From Apostichopus japonicus (lineage: Eukaryota; Echinodermata; Holothuroidea; Aspidochirotida; Stichopodidae): a stretch of DNA of 64,000 bases. The stretch is taken from positions 29,919,989-29,983,988 of the forward strand of contig NC_092572.1 of the NCBI RefSeq assembly GCF_037975245.1, in the 5' to 3' direction. The notes below the pieces were generated by a model that saw only the letters and a program-made list of their open reading frames with translations, did no database searches and was not told the DNA's origin. Of this stretch, positions 14,571-27,666 are shown in pieces; the stretch's first letter is position 1; each line of letters starts with the position of its first letter. The position numbers and the translations under genes were made by a program.

Positions 14571-14628
14571 GTTACAGTATGGAATCACATCGACGAATTC
14601 ATCAAAATCACTTCAAAAAGTTAGTAAC
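14571..14628 (+). repeat. 58-bp direct repeat, copy 2
   Basis: Second copy, 57/58 identical to 14148-14205, with 365 bp of unrelated sequence between. Near-identity points to a recent event: either a small element with terminal direct repeats or a local duplication with insertion. Confidence 0.9.
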
Positions 14629-14917
14629 ATTGCTCTATAGGGATTCCATTCGACTAAAAACAAAATACAAGCTTAGCGCCATCTTTAATACTTCTTTCAT
14701 CATTTTAAGTTTGGCTGAGACTTGTATGTCATTTTGACAATGATATGACGAATACAAATATATGTATCGAAAGTACGCCCTTATATCTAAGTAAAGGAAA
14801 TATTTGTGGTTACAATTACACATTTGGCAACTTGGTGAACAAGACCAACGAGGGGATTTAAAGGTATAACAGTCTGTTAGCAGATATCGTAGTTCCCTTT
14901 ACCAGTCACGAATAGTA
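14629..14917. other. No gene recognised
   Basis: Nothing recognised. Confidence 0.6.
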
Positions 14918-14925
14918 CCACGGGC

Positions 14926-15611
14926 CATGGGCGTCAGCAGGTTTCAGAAAGTGAGGGGGACACTATACTATCTAAGCAGAGCGCCACCATTGGTTGGCGC
15001 GTAGCGTACCAGAAAATTTTGGGTACATAAGACCCCCTAGATCGCAGGAGACGGCCCTCCTGAGTCGTTTTTAGCTACATCAGAACCAGATCTGTGAGGA
15101 GAAATTTTGTCTCACAAAACTAAATTCCGACAGAAAGTACTGGTAGAAAGATGCCGTTCTGACACCAAGGGAGACCGATTACACAGCGTCCATCTCAAAC
15201 GAAATATTGAAAAAGTGGCGCCGTCACCTCCGGGATGAGTGGAATGGTATATATAATACATGCATGTAGGTGCGAGACGTCAGTTGTTATGTGCCCAGGT
15301 ACTTTAATAATAATAATCAGAAAAAGGCACCGCGCGCAGAGCGTGTGTAGCGCCTAGCCGGCACTCAACAATAAAGATCTACCATATCCGGCGAATACAT
15401 GTAGCCTTAATTACTTAACCCCTACACCCCTATTCGTCCGCCCAGTCCAAGGGACTGGAGGTAGTGATATGAACATAGTAACTCATCACCATCTACCTGT
15501 TTTTTTTAATAACTGCTCTGAAAAGTGGGTGGGACAAATGATATGATATCCCCTCCACTTTTGAAAGTGGGGGGACATGTCCCCCCCGTCCCCCACCTGT
15601 TGACGCCCATG
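14926..15611. mobile_element. hAT-like MITE, 686 bp, with perfect 8-bp target duplication
   Basis: Flanked by CCACGGGC (14918-14925 and 15612-15619). Ends CATGGGCGTCAGCAGG and, reverse-complemented, CATGGGCGTCAACAGG (15/16). The left interior (ACTATCTAAGC, GCGCCACCA, TTGGCGCG, CCCCCTAGATCGC) matches the right interior of the 4231-4604 element in inverted orientation, so they are relatives with different termini. An AATAATAATAAT tract at about 15308 may mark a nested insertion. Confidence 0.9.
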
Positions 15612-15619
15612 CCACGGGC

Positions 15620-16084
15620 AAACTGAATTCCTGGGCGGACCAAGGGGTATGGTTGTTTACACTACCACCACCCCACCCCACCCCCGTCAACCCCATCCCG
15701 CCGCCAAGAAATGAAAGGTAGTTATAAGGATACTCTTGCGCGTACACCTACTTATATGCCTAATTGTATAGCTTAAAGTATATCATTCGGAATGCACCAT
15801 TCAAGTCTAAAATGCAGATGTAAGACAGTATTAATATAATATAATAACATAGCAGGCACATGTAAGTTGTTGTCGCGTAAATAATACCCACGGTATACTA
15901 AACTTTAACAAGCATAATAATATACATATAATACTCATATTCACCTCACGTCACATGTTTTGTCTTTTAAATGTTCTGATATGCCAAGCTTTTTCACTTT
16001 TTCACAGTTGCGCGAGCAAAAGGCGGCCGCGCATGCCTTGTCGCGATTAGAGCTTATTATAGATCTAATTTAAGTCTAAAATTG
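15620..16084. other. No gene recognised
   Basis: C-rich at its left edge (15660-15700), otherwise AT-rich. Confidence 0.55.
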
Positions 16085-16280
16085 ATGTAGAAATTTTCTT
16101 CCTTTTTTTCTGCGGGGAGGACAGTGAGACGCCCTACATGGGAATCCCCCCCCCACCCCTAGAGCCATACCATTTCCTTGATAAAAATTCTGAATCCGCA
16201 CAGACTGGTCTTTCCATAGAAGCCCCTACTCAAATCGTCCCCCCCCCCCCCTGACACCAAATCCTGTGCACGCCACTGTT
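16085..16280. other. Possible solitary hAT-type terminus
   Basis: Sequence ending GTGCACGCCACTG at about 16279 with long C tracts resembles the right end of hAT-like MITEs seen elsewhere in the window (GCTCCGCCACTG at 4593-4604). No matching left end or target duplication was found, so this is at most a fragment. Confidence 0.25.
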
Positions 16281-16381
16281 TTTTTGCATATTTAAAATAT
16301 CTAGCAATTTTTTGCCATGTTCAAGTCGAGAAGGCAGACGAACTATTGTACATTTAGTTACATACGGATGGTTGGTCAAAT

Positions 16382-16383
<2 letters not shown>

Positions 16384-16413
<30 letters not shown>

Positions 16414-16480
16414 TAGTCTTTTATAGCGCAGACTCCAACAAAACTTGTCCAATGCGCTTTACGGGTGCTAAAGGTTCAAA
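16384..16480 (+). repeat. (TAA)n tract with conserved TTTATAGCGC...AATGCGCTTTAC motif
   Basis: About nine TAA units (16384-16412), then TTTTATAGCGCAGA and, about 30 bp on, CCAATGCGCTTTACGG. A diverged match (TTTATATAGCTC ... AGAGCACTTTACA) is at 46517-46562. This looks like the conserved end of a dispersed repeat family. Confidence 0.5.
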
Positions 16481-19400
16481 AACTAAAAAGAGTTGAGAAA
16501 AAAAGAAAAGTTTTAAGACAGCGCCTGAATTGAATCATAGAATCTATAGACCTAAGTTCAATCGGGAGGGAGTTCCATAAACGTGGTGCAGCATTCAGGG
16601 AGCTACGGTCACCGAAAGATCTTGTACGTGACATTGGAACCTGAATTTGAAATAATGCGAACGTATTCGTCTACATTTAGCTTGCTGGTGTAAGAGAACA
16701 TTAAGGTAGGTTGGGGTACATCGCTCAGTCCGAGGAAACCGCTGCTCACTTACTGTATCTTCTGCATAGATTGCAAAGTTAGTCTGTATTGCCTTATTGA
16801 GAACATCTTGTCGATACCTGACTCAAAATGTCAATTGTGATGGTCCGAAAGACTGTACATGTCGTATCTTAGTCTTTTCGCTGCAGTTAGAACACTCAGA
16901 ATCCAACCGATAACATGTAAACCAATGATTGCGGAAGGGAACAGTAGAGGAAGTGACATATACGATATACAAAGAGGGATTTCAAGGCTATTTGGTGATA
17001 AAAAAGAAATCGCAGAAAGGTAGTTTTAAAGCCCCTAAAAATGATTTTGAATTTCGTGTCTTTGGCGCAAAACCAATGTGTTCCCTCAAAGTGGTTGTTG
17101 ATTGACAGGCCTCATAGCCACAAACCAATCACGAAACAGCTTTCTGGTTGCTTGTCACCTTGGACTTAGCAGCGGAAAGGTTAGGAGAATTTTAATGTCT
17201 GGTTTTGAATATTACGATATTACACCCTGGTGTAACTGTAAAAAAGGTGCATTTGTCAATTAATTATTTGTAAACCTATGATTTACCATTTCTTAAATGC
17301 ATGATTATATTATTTATTATCAGATTAAGTTAGAAAACCTCGGTTAAAATGGCGCGCCAAAAAAATTCTCTCTAGCCACCTTATTATGCTGTCTGGTTTG
17401 TAGCCCGTTGTATGCGTATACGTTCAATACAAATGGACTGAGAATATCTCGATGCAGTAACGTACTGTACTGACCTAACGTATACCGTGCGGAGTAACTT
17501 AACATTAGGCCCTTACAGATCACAAGTTCCATCCGTACCCTCTCAACCCGGCCGATGGAGCTTTATATTCCTCACCGGCAAGTAATATGTGAATTACATA
17601 TGAATGTAAGTATCGCACACAAGTATACGGTACCACGTACAGGCATACTGTACGTGCAAGACCCTATGTCAGTCAAGTCAATGCTGGATGTAAATCGATA
17701 CAGCGTGTAAGCTCTACTGTACTGTGTGATGAATGTGGGACTGGGAGGCTAGTGGAGCAAGTTGTTAACTTTGTTGAGGATGGGAACCGCTTTCTTGCAT
17801 GAACTTTCTACCCCGATATTTCGCTGAAAATAAGTCCGGTGTGATGCGTTGTGAGATCGACTTCGCTTATGAATGGAATTATCAGCAGGTTTGATCCGGA
17901 AGCAGTTCTTTTGATTTATTGGAATGAGTGGATTTTTTGAATTGAGACTACTATTAAGTCAGCCTAGCTTACACGTGCTATCAATGAACATACATTGGCC
18001 AAGCTAAACACTTTTGGAAAGATGCTATGCTAGTATCAGACTAAGGCTGAAATTCGCTCGTTAGAATGAGACAATTGCTAGCCCAATCTAGGCTTAACAT
18101 TAACTGAGGCCTAGGCTAACGTAGCCATGCATAAGTATAAACTAGGCCTAGGCTAACTTCCTAGGGGCCTAGAAAAAGTGCAAGTGCAACTTACTGTGAT
18201 AACTCATTTAACAGGCCTAAGCCCAGGCCATATCATTAGGATTAAGAACACACTACTAGTAAATACTAGTACTAGCCATTTACTACTAGGCCCCTAGGGC
18301 CTAGTTCTGAATAGGTGTGTAGCCAAAAAAATAAATGGACATCACTAAAAAAGTTATTATTCCTGTGGTTGGCCAGAAATGGTTACATAAAGCTGTAATT
18401 AAGTTGATGAGATAAGTTTAGAAATATTTCCTCTTTAGACTTGAAATTGCCAAGGACCATCAAATTTGATTTTCCTACCCGGAAGGTATTTCAATTCCTA
18501 GGCTAGGCCTAGATGTGAAGTATTTGCAGTTACTTTTTGACAATGAAATCACAGATTTGTGTAATTTTTCTATTTGTGCCCAAGTGCATTTGACCAAAAA
18601 TGCATATACAAATATGGCCACAATAAACCATAGTATTCTGTTGGTAGTAAAAGCGCTCTCATTATTGGCGAAATTTGTGTTACAATTGTGTTATTTGGTT
18701 ACTTATCTGCTATCAATAGATTAATTTAGGCCTAGCTAGGCTAGTAACAGGCCTAATGATTATGCATAGTCTAATGGTTGCTCTAACACACGTACCAGGC
18801 TAGCATAGTAGTTGTAACCTAATTTTCCAAACCGATGTATGCCTATAGAGATGTCAGTAATCTTGTGCGATGTACCAGGCCTAGCCCAATGCTAAACCAG
18901 GTTCATGTAGTCTTAAATTGGGGTGTAGCCTAACCAAAAAGAAAGTGCCTACATAAATGTAAGTAGCCTTGATAGATAATTAAACTCAGGAATGCACTCA
19001 GTAAAACGCATGTACAGGAGCTATTCTCACTTTCTGATTGTCTTTTACCCGTTTTACATTAGACTTAGATGGCTACCTTTAAATTAAAATAGCCAAAGAC
19101 AGAACACAGCCTTTCTTGCTTAATATTCACCAGAAATATGTCCATTTGCTTTAATAAGGAGTGACAGCAAGGGCTATTATTTCAATTAAACATGATCCTC
19201 CCTTTCTTAATATTCCATTTTGTTTTTGTATTGTTATTACAGCAAACATACAATATGTCCCATACCTGACAAACACCATATCTTTAACTGACATAGGAAA
19301 AGTGCTTTCTACCATGGTGAATACAGCATGGCATGCTTATTGGTTTAAATCTAACCTACAGAATATTCACTGCTTTGATTGGCTACATTACTGATTGTAT

Positions 19401-22400
19401 GTGCTTGCAGCATTTCGTTGACTTAAAATGCATTTTGTGGATGTTATGTCAGTGGCCAGCAGTGTTTATTGCATCATACTGATGTTCAATAGTGTCTCAA
19501 GGTAAATCATATCTGTCAGGGTCTGTGGTTGAGAATATGAAATCATCCTGAAGGTGGTTGTCTTTTAATACATAGAATCTACACTTGGTAACAGAGAATT
19601 TACTTTATCTACTATCGCATCACGATAGAGTCAGTTGGCTATACAAGGGTAAAGATGTTTTTTTTTGTTTAAACAGGATCCACAGCATTTTTTTAGAGAC
19701 AAATATCAGAGTCTTCAAACTGCTACACAACAGCTTGCAGCAAAAAAAGTAGGCATGCTACTTATACTTCAGACTGCTGTAACTCACTTAGATGATGCCT
19801 GATCAACTTCTGTGTATGACCCTAATTACTCAAGTTTGGGGAAAACTGAGTCAGGGGGAGGGGGGGGGGGTTGGGGGGGACGAGGGAAGGAGAAGACTCA
19901 CTCAAGCAATCGAGTAAATTCCCGAATGTTTGCAGTACCAGCATTTCGTCAGCATTTTAGTGGTTACCAGCTTTGATATTTATTGTGGGAAGTTCAGATT
20001 GGTAGCACAGGAATGTGAGAATCCGTTTTTCTTGGTAATCATTTTTTTTACCAACCATAAAACCACAGTGCTTAATGGGATGTTCCAGTTGGTGAAAACC
20101 ATTGTTTTATATTACTGGAAATTTTGTTATGCCATTCTGTAATATTGCAGAGGTGCAAATTCTTGAGATTTTCAATATTTTATACAATATACATCATTGT
20201 CACACTATCTGCTACAGGAATATCCCTTTAAACATTCATTTGTAATGTATTAGGAATGTAGGGTTTGTCATCTCTGTAGAATTTGTCCATTCCTTTCACA
20301 CCCTAGTAGACCCCCACATTGCTATGTTACTGACAGATATAAATTTGTCCTCTCTTCTTAGATCACATGAATGTCATACTGATAGTGAAAGTTAAAAATT
20401 ATTCTCACAGGAAGTGGTTGGTCCGATGGTAACAACTTGGCCACTTGTTGACAAATGTGGTTGAATTATGTCTACCAGCAATTGTGCTAACCAGGCTAGT
20501 CCTTTAAAGACGGGAGAAAGTTGAAGCAGGGTGTGGTTTTCTCCATGTGGTCTATGTTTATATCATATTTTTCAAGGGAAAATTAAGGTTACTTTTAGGT
20601 AAATTAAAAATTGCTTGGACCAAATCACATCTGACTGATCTGGTAATTTAAAGTATTATTACAGAATGATTTGTATCTGTCAGTGTAAAGTTTTAAGTTT
20701 TTTCAGATTTTTTTTCCTTCTTCGCTTATCTATGGATTTGATACTTCAGCAACATCCATCAAGTTTAGTCTAAATGAAAGCTCACTGTATTTTCCAAAGT
20801 TAAGGTAAATGTATGCTGTTATAATAGGAGCCATTCTACAAATGCCACACAAAAATGAGCAGCCCTGTAAGGACTTTTGCCACAAAAAAATAGGAAACTA
20901 AAGTTTCAGGACACCATCATTATCATCATTGGTTATTTGTAGTCATGTGATGGTTAACATCTTTCCTCTGTACACATAATCAATTGTGTAGATTATCTTG
21001 AGTAGTCAAGTAATATGTTACTTCCATAGATAGTCATGTGTTATGTACACCTACCTTTTACGTACGCTATAAAAGTTTCTGCTGCTGAAACCCCCTTGTA
21101 GTGCACACTTGTCCGTCTTGAAATGGGATGTTTTAGTTTAAAGGTTCACATTCATGTGCCATACTTAATTCCCTTAACAGCTACAGGTGTGTCTTTGAAA
21201 AGGTTTGGGAGGTAGTCAAGCTGATCTTGGTAGTAATAACTCTTCATAATTTAAGTAGTACGCTTGTTAGTTTCCTACAGAACAATGGCCCCTTCACAAG
21301 ATGTGCAAAAGAGTCAAAATAATGTATAAATCATCTACATATTACACAGCGGCCAGGGTTAGATAACATTTGTATTTTTCTTAAAGGTTGATTTCCCCAA
21401 GGTTTCAACTGCAAGGCTCCTTGCATGACTCAAGCAATAAATTCATGCCTCCAGCTATGACGAAAATGATCTCTGAATAGAGTGAAAATAATATCATATA
21501 TAATATCTCTCAAAGTCTTGAAACATATTTGGTCATCTATCCTTCAACTTATTTTTGTAGTGCTTATGTATTGGTCAGTAATCCCTCCCACTTCAATAGA
21601 ATGACCATAGGAAGCAATTCTCATTGTGATAGAGGATGTGTCCATTTGTGGATCACCTCAACAAGTGTATATATTAACCATGTCATGTGATCAGGGAACA
21701 TTAGGCAGCCTGGGACATGTTAATTGTTGCTTGCTGTTTAAACTTTTGTTATAATTATTTCATTTTCATTAATCAGATTCTGGTGTTGAGATGACAGGGT
21801 TCGTAACATATTTTGAACAGCTGGTTTAGATCAAATGGTTTTCTACCCAAAATCAGAACATAAAAAAATTCAAGTGAAACTGTGTGTTTCCAGGAAGGGT
21901 GGAAAAGGATATGAATTAGGAATAGTCCTTGCTATTGCTGTAGAGCTATTGGTAGTTATAATTCCCTGGCTTCAAGTTAACTGGCCACATTATCTATATT
22001 TGCAGTGGGATGTTGAGCAAGTACCGCATTGCGCTAAGTGTACTTTGGTTGCAGAGCAAGGCCAGACAGTCTTTATCAGCATGAGGAAAGAGTAAATATA
22101 GCTGTGTTTGGTATTAGGACAGCTTGAATGAATCTATTGAACAGTAGAACAGCAAGTTAACCTACAATAGACTCCTGCTCCAGACCACGGATTGCAAACC
22201 TATTGTTGAGCATGCAGCAGGGCCCCTTTCTCTGTCTGAGTTAATACCTATTAGGGATTTCATTGATTGTTCTATTGTTAACATTGGACAACTCATGATG
22301 AAAGCAGTCTCTGTCTGCTTCAAGTTTTGGCTCAGAGATGAACTGACCTGGTTCTTCTTCCCAGGGAAGGTTCGCTAATACAATCATCTTGTTTGGGGAA

Positions 22401-24289
22401 TAAGATCGTAACTAAGATTAAGGATATTCATTAAGTAAATATGAGTGGGACATTCACATATTATATAAGACAATATCATGCAAGTCATATTGATAACTGG
22501 AGAGAAAGAACTGATTGCATGAAAGTAATGTACAGTTGAGCTTTAAACCATCATTTAATTTTTTAATGGTTGTTTGAGTATGATCTGATATTTCCAGCAC
22601 TATCAGTTTTATATTCTTGGCATACTACTGTATATTGTCATTGGTGTGAATGTTCTACTGTTGCAGGTCATTGATGCAGACCCAGTGATTTTTAGTTTCC
22701 TAGTTGTTCCATTTGGTTTCCAAATTCAACCATCCCCCGAGGGATGAGTGTGTTTAAGCTAGATGTAATAGTTGATGAAGTATGTATCAAAGGTACACAG
22801 TGTTTTAAACATCAGGTGTAGGGGCGGGGGGGGGGTGGGTAGAATGTGCCAGGTTAAACTGAGACTTTGTGTCGTTGGCTTGCAAGTTAACTTGGGGCAG
22901 GTATTTTAAGTCCCACCAAAGGAGGTGGATTTTTCTAAACCCTGACCTTGCAAAGCTGTTTGCACTTAATCCCTGCCTTATGGTGCATGCAGTGTGGACT
23001 CAATTTGCAATATAAGAATTAAAAGAAATTATTACTTCATCTTCGAGTTAGAAGTATTCGTTACCTGTGTTAACTCATTGAGCTACAGTAGCAATATTGA
23101 TCAAACAGGCTAGAGAACGGGAAACTCTCCCAAAATAACCCAAGCAATTAATTCCTGAATTTCCTGTAGTGGTAGAAAGTTAAGTTTCTTTGACTACTTA
23201 GTCTTGATGTTTGTAAGCCAACAATTAAACTCTTCCTCAGCAGATCATTTATGTAGGTCTAACCTAATTTGCATATAAGGTGTGAGGGATATTTTGTTGT
23301 TCCTTCTTGATAAGGAATGTGTTCATAGTCTACATATCAACAACATACTAGTTACTGGTGAAACTTAGAGTGTACAAGTTTGATGGCAAATATCTTAGAA
23401 TTATAACACATTTTAGACTACAAATGCAACCAGTTCAAGAAAGAATATTAACAGTTGCCTAAAATGATGGTGGTAACTGATATCTCTTGCATGTGTAGGT
23501 GAAGTGTGCAAGAAATAATTTAAACAATTTTTCATCTGCAAAATGGCCAAACTGCAAACTGCTATAGAACTACAAAGATGCATTTCAGTTTTGTTTCACA
23601 TACAACCTTTATAGCGCTGTCTAAGGGACAATTCATAACCTTGCACTGTGTGTGTTAATTGGCATGGACAAATTCTGTGTAACGATTACAGTTTCTTATT
23701 TTCATTTGTTTGATTTTCAGATTGGACTGATCAGTCATTGGAATCAACATCACATCTTGTACCTGCAAGCACTAAGGTAATTATTATTTTATTTTTAATA
23801 TTTATAAACTTGATGAAGGAATTAATATTTTCTACTTGATTTTGAAAGATCATTGGCATGTGGTTTGGAAACCCTGATGACTGATCCAAAGCCAGTCCAG
23901 ATTGGCAAAATTTCTAGCTTTCCACGATGATTATGTGATGTGTTACCATATTTCTGCTGATTTGTAATCTCATATATCTAACGCTGTTCCTATACACAGT
24001 TTTTGTCCATCCTAAGCAGAAATTGGTAACCTTTCTGTGATGTCAGAAATCCAAAACTTGTGTCCAAACCTCATGTAGCTGTTAACTGTTGCTCTAATTT
24101 CTAAGAAATAAATTGTTTAGGTCAGGGGTAGGGTATCCCATGAAGAAATGCACATAATTACATCATATGGAAAATAAAAGTAATTCATTTTCTATCTGTT
24201 ACGTTGTGAATTTAATCATGGGTACAATTTAAACAGGCCAAATTCTGTATGTATTTTTGGTTTCGATGATAATCTTTTGTGACGCCCAG
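16481..24289. other. Long stretch without recognised genes
   Basis: AT-rich. Between about 17950 and 18930 there are many AGGCCTAGGC, CTAGGCCTA and GGCTAGCC words, a feature common in echinoderm and related genomes. G runs occur at 19858-19876 and near 22825. One weak exon candidate at 23721 is listed separately. Confidence 0.55.
23721..23776 (+). other. Candidate 56-bp internal exon (weak)
   Basis: Preceded by TTTGTTTGATTTTCAG and followed by GTAATTATT, good acceptor and donor sequences. Open in two of three + frames. No protein family is recognised and no neighbouring exon was found, so this may be chance. Confidence 0.2.
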
Positions 24290-25005
24290 CTTGTACACAC
24301 GATATCTGAAGAAGAGAAGGTCAGAGCAATTTATATTTAGTGTGTAGAAGTACCAAATTGAGTACAAGAAGCCAATTGTTTATTGAGAGGTCAAAGGTCA
24401 TTTGGGATCACCAGAGGTCAAATTGTGAAAACCTTGTAAACACGGTATTCAAGAAGGTAAGCTTAGGCAGATCTCATATTTGATACGTTATGAAAAACAT
24501 TGAGTACAAGAAGCCTCCAGTTTTGCTGGAGGTCAACGGTCATTTGGGGTCATCAGAGGTCAAATTGTGAAAACCTTGTAAACAGGATATCTCAATATTA
24601 GAAGCTTGGGCAGAATTCATACTTGGTATAATGGTGTATAACATTGAGAAAATGAAGCCTATTGATTTTGGTGGAGGTCAAAGGTCATTTGAAGTCAACA
24701 AATGCCAACATTTACTTAAATACTCCCCTCTTACCTGTCTCTCTACAATAACACTCCTTCCTAACATAATATCACAAGGGAAGCTGGGACAGATCACATA
24801 TTTGGTATGTAATTGTACAACATTGAGTACAAGAAGCTTAATGTTGTGGGCGAAGGTCAATGGTCGTTTGGGTTCACCAGGGGTCAAGTTATAAAAGCCA
24901 TGTTTTACACAATACTTCAACAAGGGCAGATGTCATATTTATTATGTTGATGTATCACATTTATTACAAGAAGCCTGTTGTTGAGGTCAATGGTCATTTC
25001 AGGAC
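24290..25005 (+). repeat. Degenerate tandem array (about 135-175 bp units) containing AGGTCA direct repeats
   Basis: Five units, each with AGTACAAGAAGCC, then GAGGTCAAAGGTCATTTGG, CACCAGAGGTCAA, and CAGATCTCATATTTGGTA-like words. The AGGTCA-pair cores lie at 24388, 24530, 24675, about 24852 and about 24985. The two best copies (24388-24400 and 24675-24687) are perfect AGGTCA-A-AGGTCA; others carry one change. Open frames crossing it are not credible genes. Confidence 0.85.
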
Positions 25006-27522
25006 ATGTGCCTGTGTCATTGTGATCTTATTGTTTGTCACATTACACTGCTTTTCACAGTATTCTAAGACCAAGTATGTTGTATACCATCACTACACAT
25101 TATGTCAGAGTCATGAAGAAAACTGCCCATGTTACATCTTCGAAACCACAATGCATTTTTGCTATGATGACCATTCAGTGAAATTCACTGTTCCAGTACA
25201 TTTTATGGCTGGATAAAAAGCATTGTTCAGGCCATAAGGTTTTGGACACCTCAGCGACACCAATAAATTTGCAGAAGGCTCTGTCCACGTGTGGTTTTGA
25301 CCTAATCCATGTTCCTATTTCATTTTGCATTACTAATGATCAATTGCCTGGTAAGGTAGCTTGTAACATCCACCAGTTCATATACATAAAAAAAAAATAA
25401 AACTTATTATTTATTGCATGGCTTTCTCTTATGGTGCATGAAGTAGTCTTGATGTTTAATTTCTGTTTTTGGCTTGTAATTTACAGTCTATCATTCTTTA
25501 ATAATACAGCTGATGTTAATTGTAATGTACTGTGCAGCAGTAATGGTCTCCCTTATTATAAGAGCATGTAGTCTGGTAAGCCAGTCAAATTCAAACCTCT
25601 ATACTGTATACAAGAGATAGCCAGCTTCCATCTAATTACAGATTATCTCCCCTTCAAATAATCAGCCTTCACTTTCTCTCCTCCTCAATCTGTCCACTTC
25701 ATCTGTCTGTTTTTCCCTCTTCTGAATCCAATCTTCCCAGGGACCTAATTTAAAACTCCACTCCAGTGTTTAGGATTCCACTACAACTACAGCCAGCAAA
25801 CTATATCCTAATGACTGGGCATAACCAAGTGCCTGTGCAAAGACCCAAGGAGACAGAGAGATGTAGGTAGTAAGTCACACACACTGACTGTCAAACGGGG
25901 GGGGGGGGGGGGGAGGGGGGAGTGTCTTGGACTCTTTCCAACATCTAATTTTTCATTCACTGGAGTCATTGATAAACTTTCAGCGATGGGAAGAACTCTC
26001 TGGTACTGTATATCCCATCCTCTGTTGAATGGACATTTCTTGCATTCTCCAGATAGTCAATGAATATCGCGCTTCACTCTAGGCTGTGGTGCACGTTTAC
26101 GTAAACAACATTTGGCAGGGTTTCAAGATCATCCAGAGCCTTTGTTCTCCAGATTTTAATATATATATCTATGTGTATAATGTGTTCCTGCAAAACTAAT
26201 CAAAATATGCATACAGTGCATAGTCTGTGTTCACGCTGCCCTTACATTCGAGGGAGAATTCATGTTGCACATTATCACATTAAGTAATCAGGGATATTAA
26301 ATTTCAGGGAGAATTTGGCATAGATGGAGGAATGCGTAGTGTAAACGTTGGTGTGCCGGATATCTGATTCCATTTCATTTAAATTAGAAAACTTGTGTGA
26401 ATGAGGATGCTGTAGTCTGCAGTGGTGTCCGGACACCGCACAAAGCACAATTAGATGACAATGTTCTTGGTGAGTAGTGCTGTCAGGAGTAGTAGCCTTA
26501 AGGCTGGATTTCACTTGGTGTTCTTATTAAAAACAAGAAGCTTGTGAGACTCTACACACAAAGGATTTAGACTCGGAGGATGATGATGCTGTCAGCTAAG
26601 TGAAGCAGAAAGGCTAATCAGAAATGTTTGCAAAGAAAGGGGTTCTCTCAGTCGGTTCATTATGGTGTACAATCATGCACAGTTTAAATACATTAATTAA
26701 TGAGGACTGGAAGATGTTAGGCCAAGATAATACATTTAGAACAAAGTCATTACACAGCAGCTGGTTCAGTTTCATAAATTGCAACCCCCCATCCTTCTCC
26801 TCCCCCCTCCCCTCCCCCCCAAAAAAAAACGAAATGGAAGACTAAATCAGAAATTAGATGAATTGAAGTAAAAGTGCCAGTTTATGTCAAATTAATTTGT
26901 ATTGTTTCAATATTTGAGTCGGCTATTCAGCTCGCCTCTGAAACTGCAATGTCAGAGACTATATGAAACTTTAAGTTTCAACGTCCAATCATGTAGGTGT
27001 CGTTCACCTGGCCAGTAATGCCAATATTGTAGCGCGCACACGCACTGCAATAACTACCAAGGATTCAGTGTGATGGAAAAGTTAGTGTGGTAACCTTACA
27101 TGGCAAATGTATCAACTTCCTCTCCAAGTTCTTCAGACATATAATTTTGAAAGTTCCAAATAGCCCTGCAAGTTAGATATATATATCTGATTATGGTCTC
27201 CTACTGTGTGGTAAATAGCGGTTGTGATATGGTCTTATTGTCCATGATGTATGGCTACAGTACAAACTTCATATAATCTTCCTGGTTGTGAAATATGTGT
27301 TTCACTTTTAAGTTGTCTGGCAAGCATTGATACTGAACATAAAAAATTATTTTATAAAACTGTTGAAGCAACTGTTACAGTGAAGTAAGATATTTTCACT
27401 GCCAAATTATATCCCTAACCCTTTCCATTCCACCCATGAAAGCTGTGTACCACACACACAGTTGCTTTATTCCTAATGCTAAAAAAAGAAAAAGAGAGAA
27501 GAACAAGATAAGCAGTTTGGGA
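25006..27522. other. No gene recognised
   Basis: Contains the poly-G tract at 25897 and a mixed C/A tract at 26787-26829; otherwise unremarkable. Confidence 0.6.
25897..25920 (+). repeat. Poly-G tract
   Basis: Seventeen G, one A, six G. The strongest of several G/C homopolymers in the window (others near 4268, 8789, 16240, 19858, 28177, 44380, 53528). Confidence 0.95.
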
Positions 27523-27666
27523 ATAGGAATAATGTATGCAGACATGAATATTCACTCATCCTCCAATAGCAAATAATTGAGAATCCTGCTTGGCATAGGA
27601 ATAATGTATGCAGACATGAATATTCACTCATCATCCAATAGCGAATAATTGAGAATCCTGCTTGGC
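27523..27666 (+). repeat. 72-bp tandem duplication
   Basis: Two copies (27523-27594 and 27595-27666) starting ATAGGAATAATGTATGCAG and ending CTGCTTGGC, almost identical, so recent. Confidence 0.95.

Noticed and set aside
15980-16280. Complete hAT element ending at GCACGCCACTG
   Set aside because: The best left-end candidate (CAGTTGCGCGAGC near 16006) matches poorly and flanks do not form a duplication; kept only as a possible solitary end.
24860-25216. 118-codon open frame
   Set aside because: Starts inside the degenerate repeat array and runs out of it; no domain recognised.
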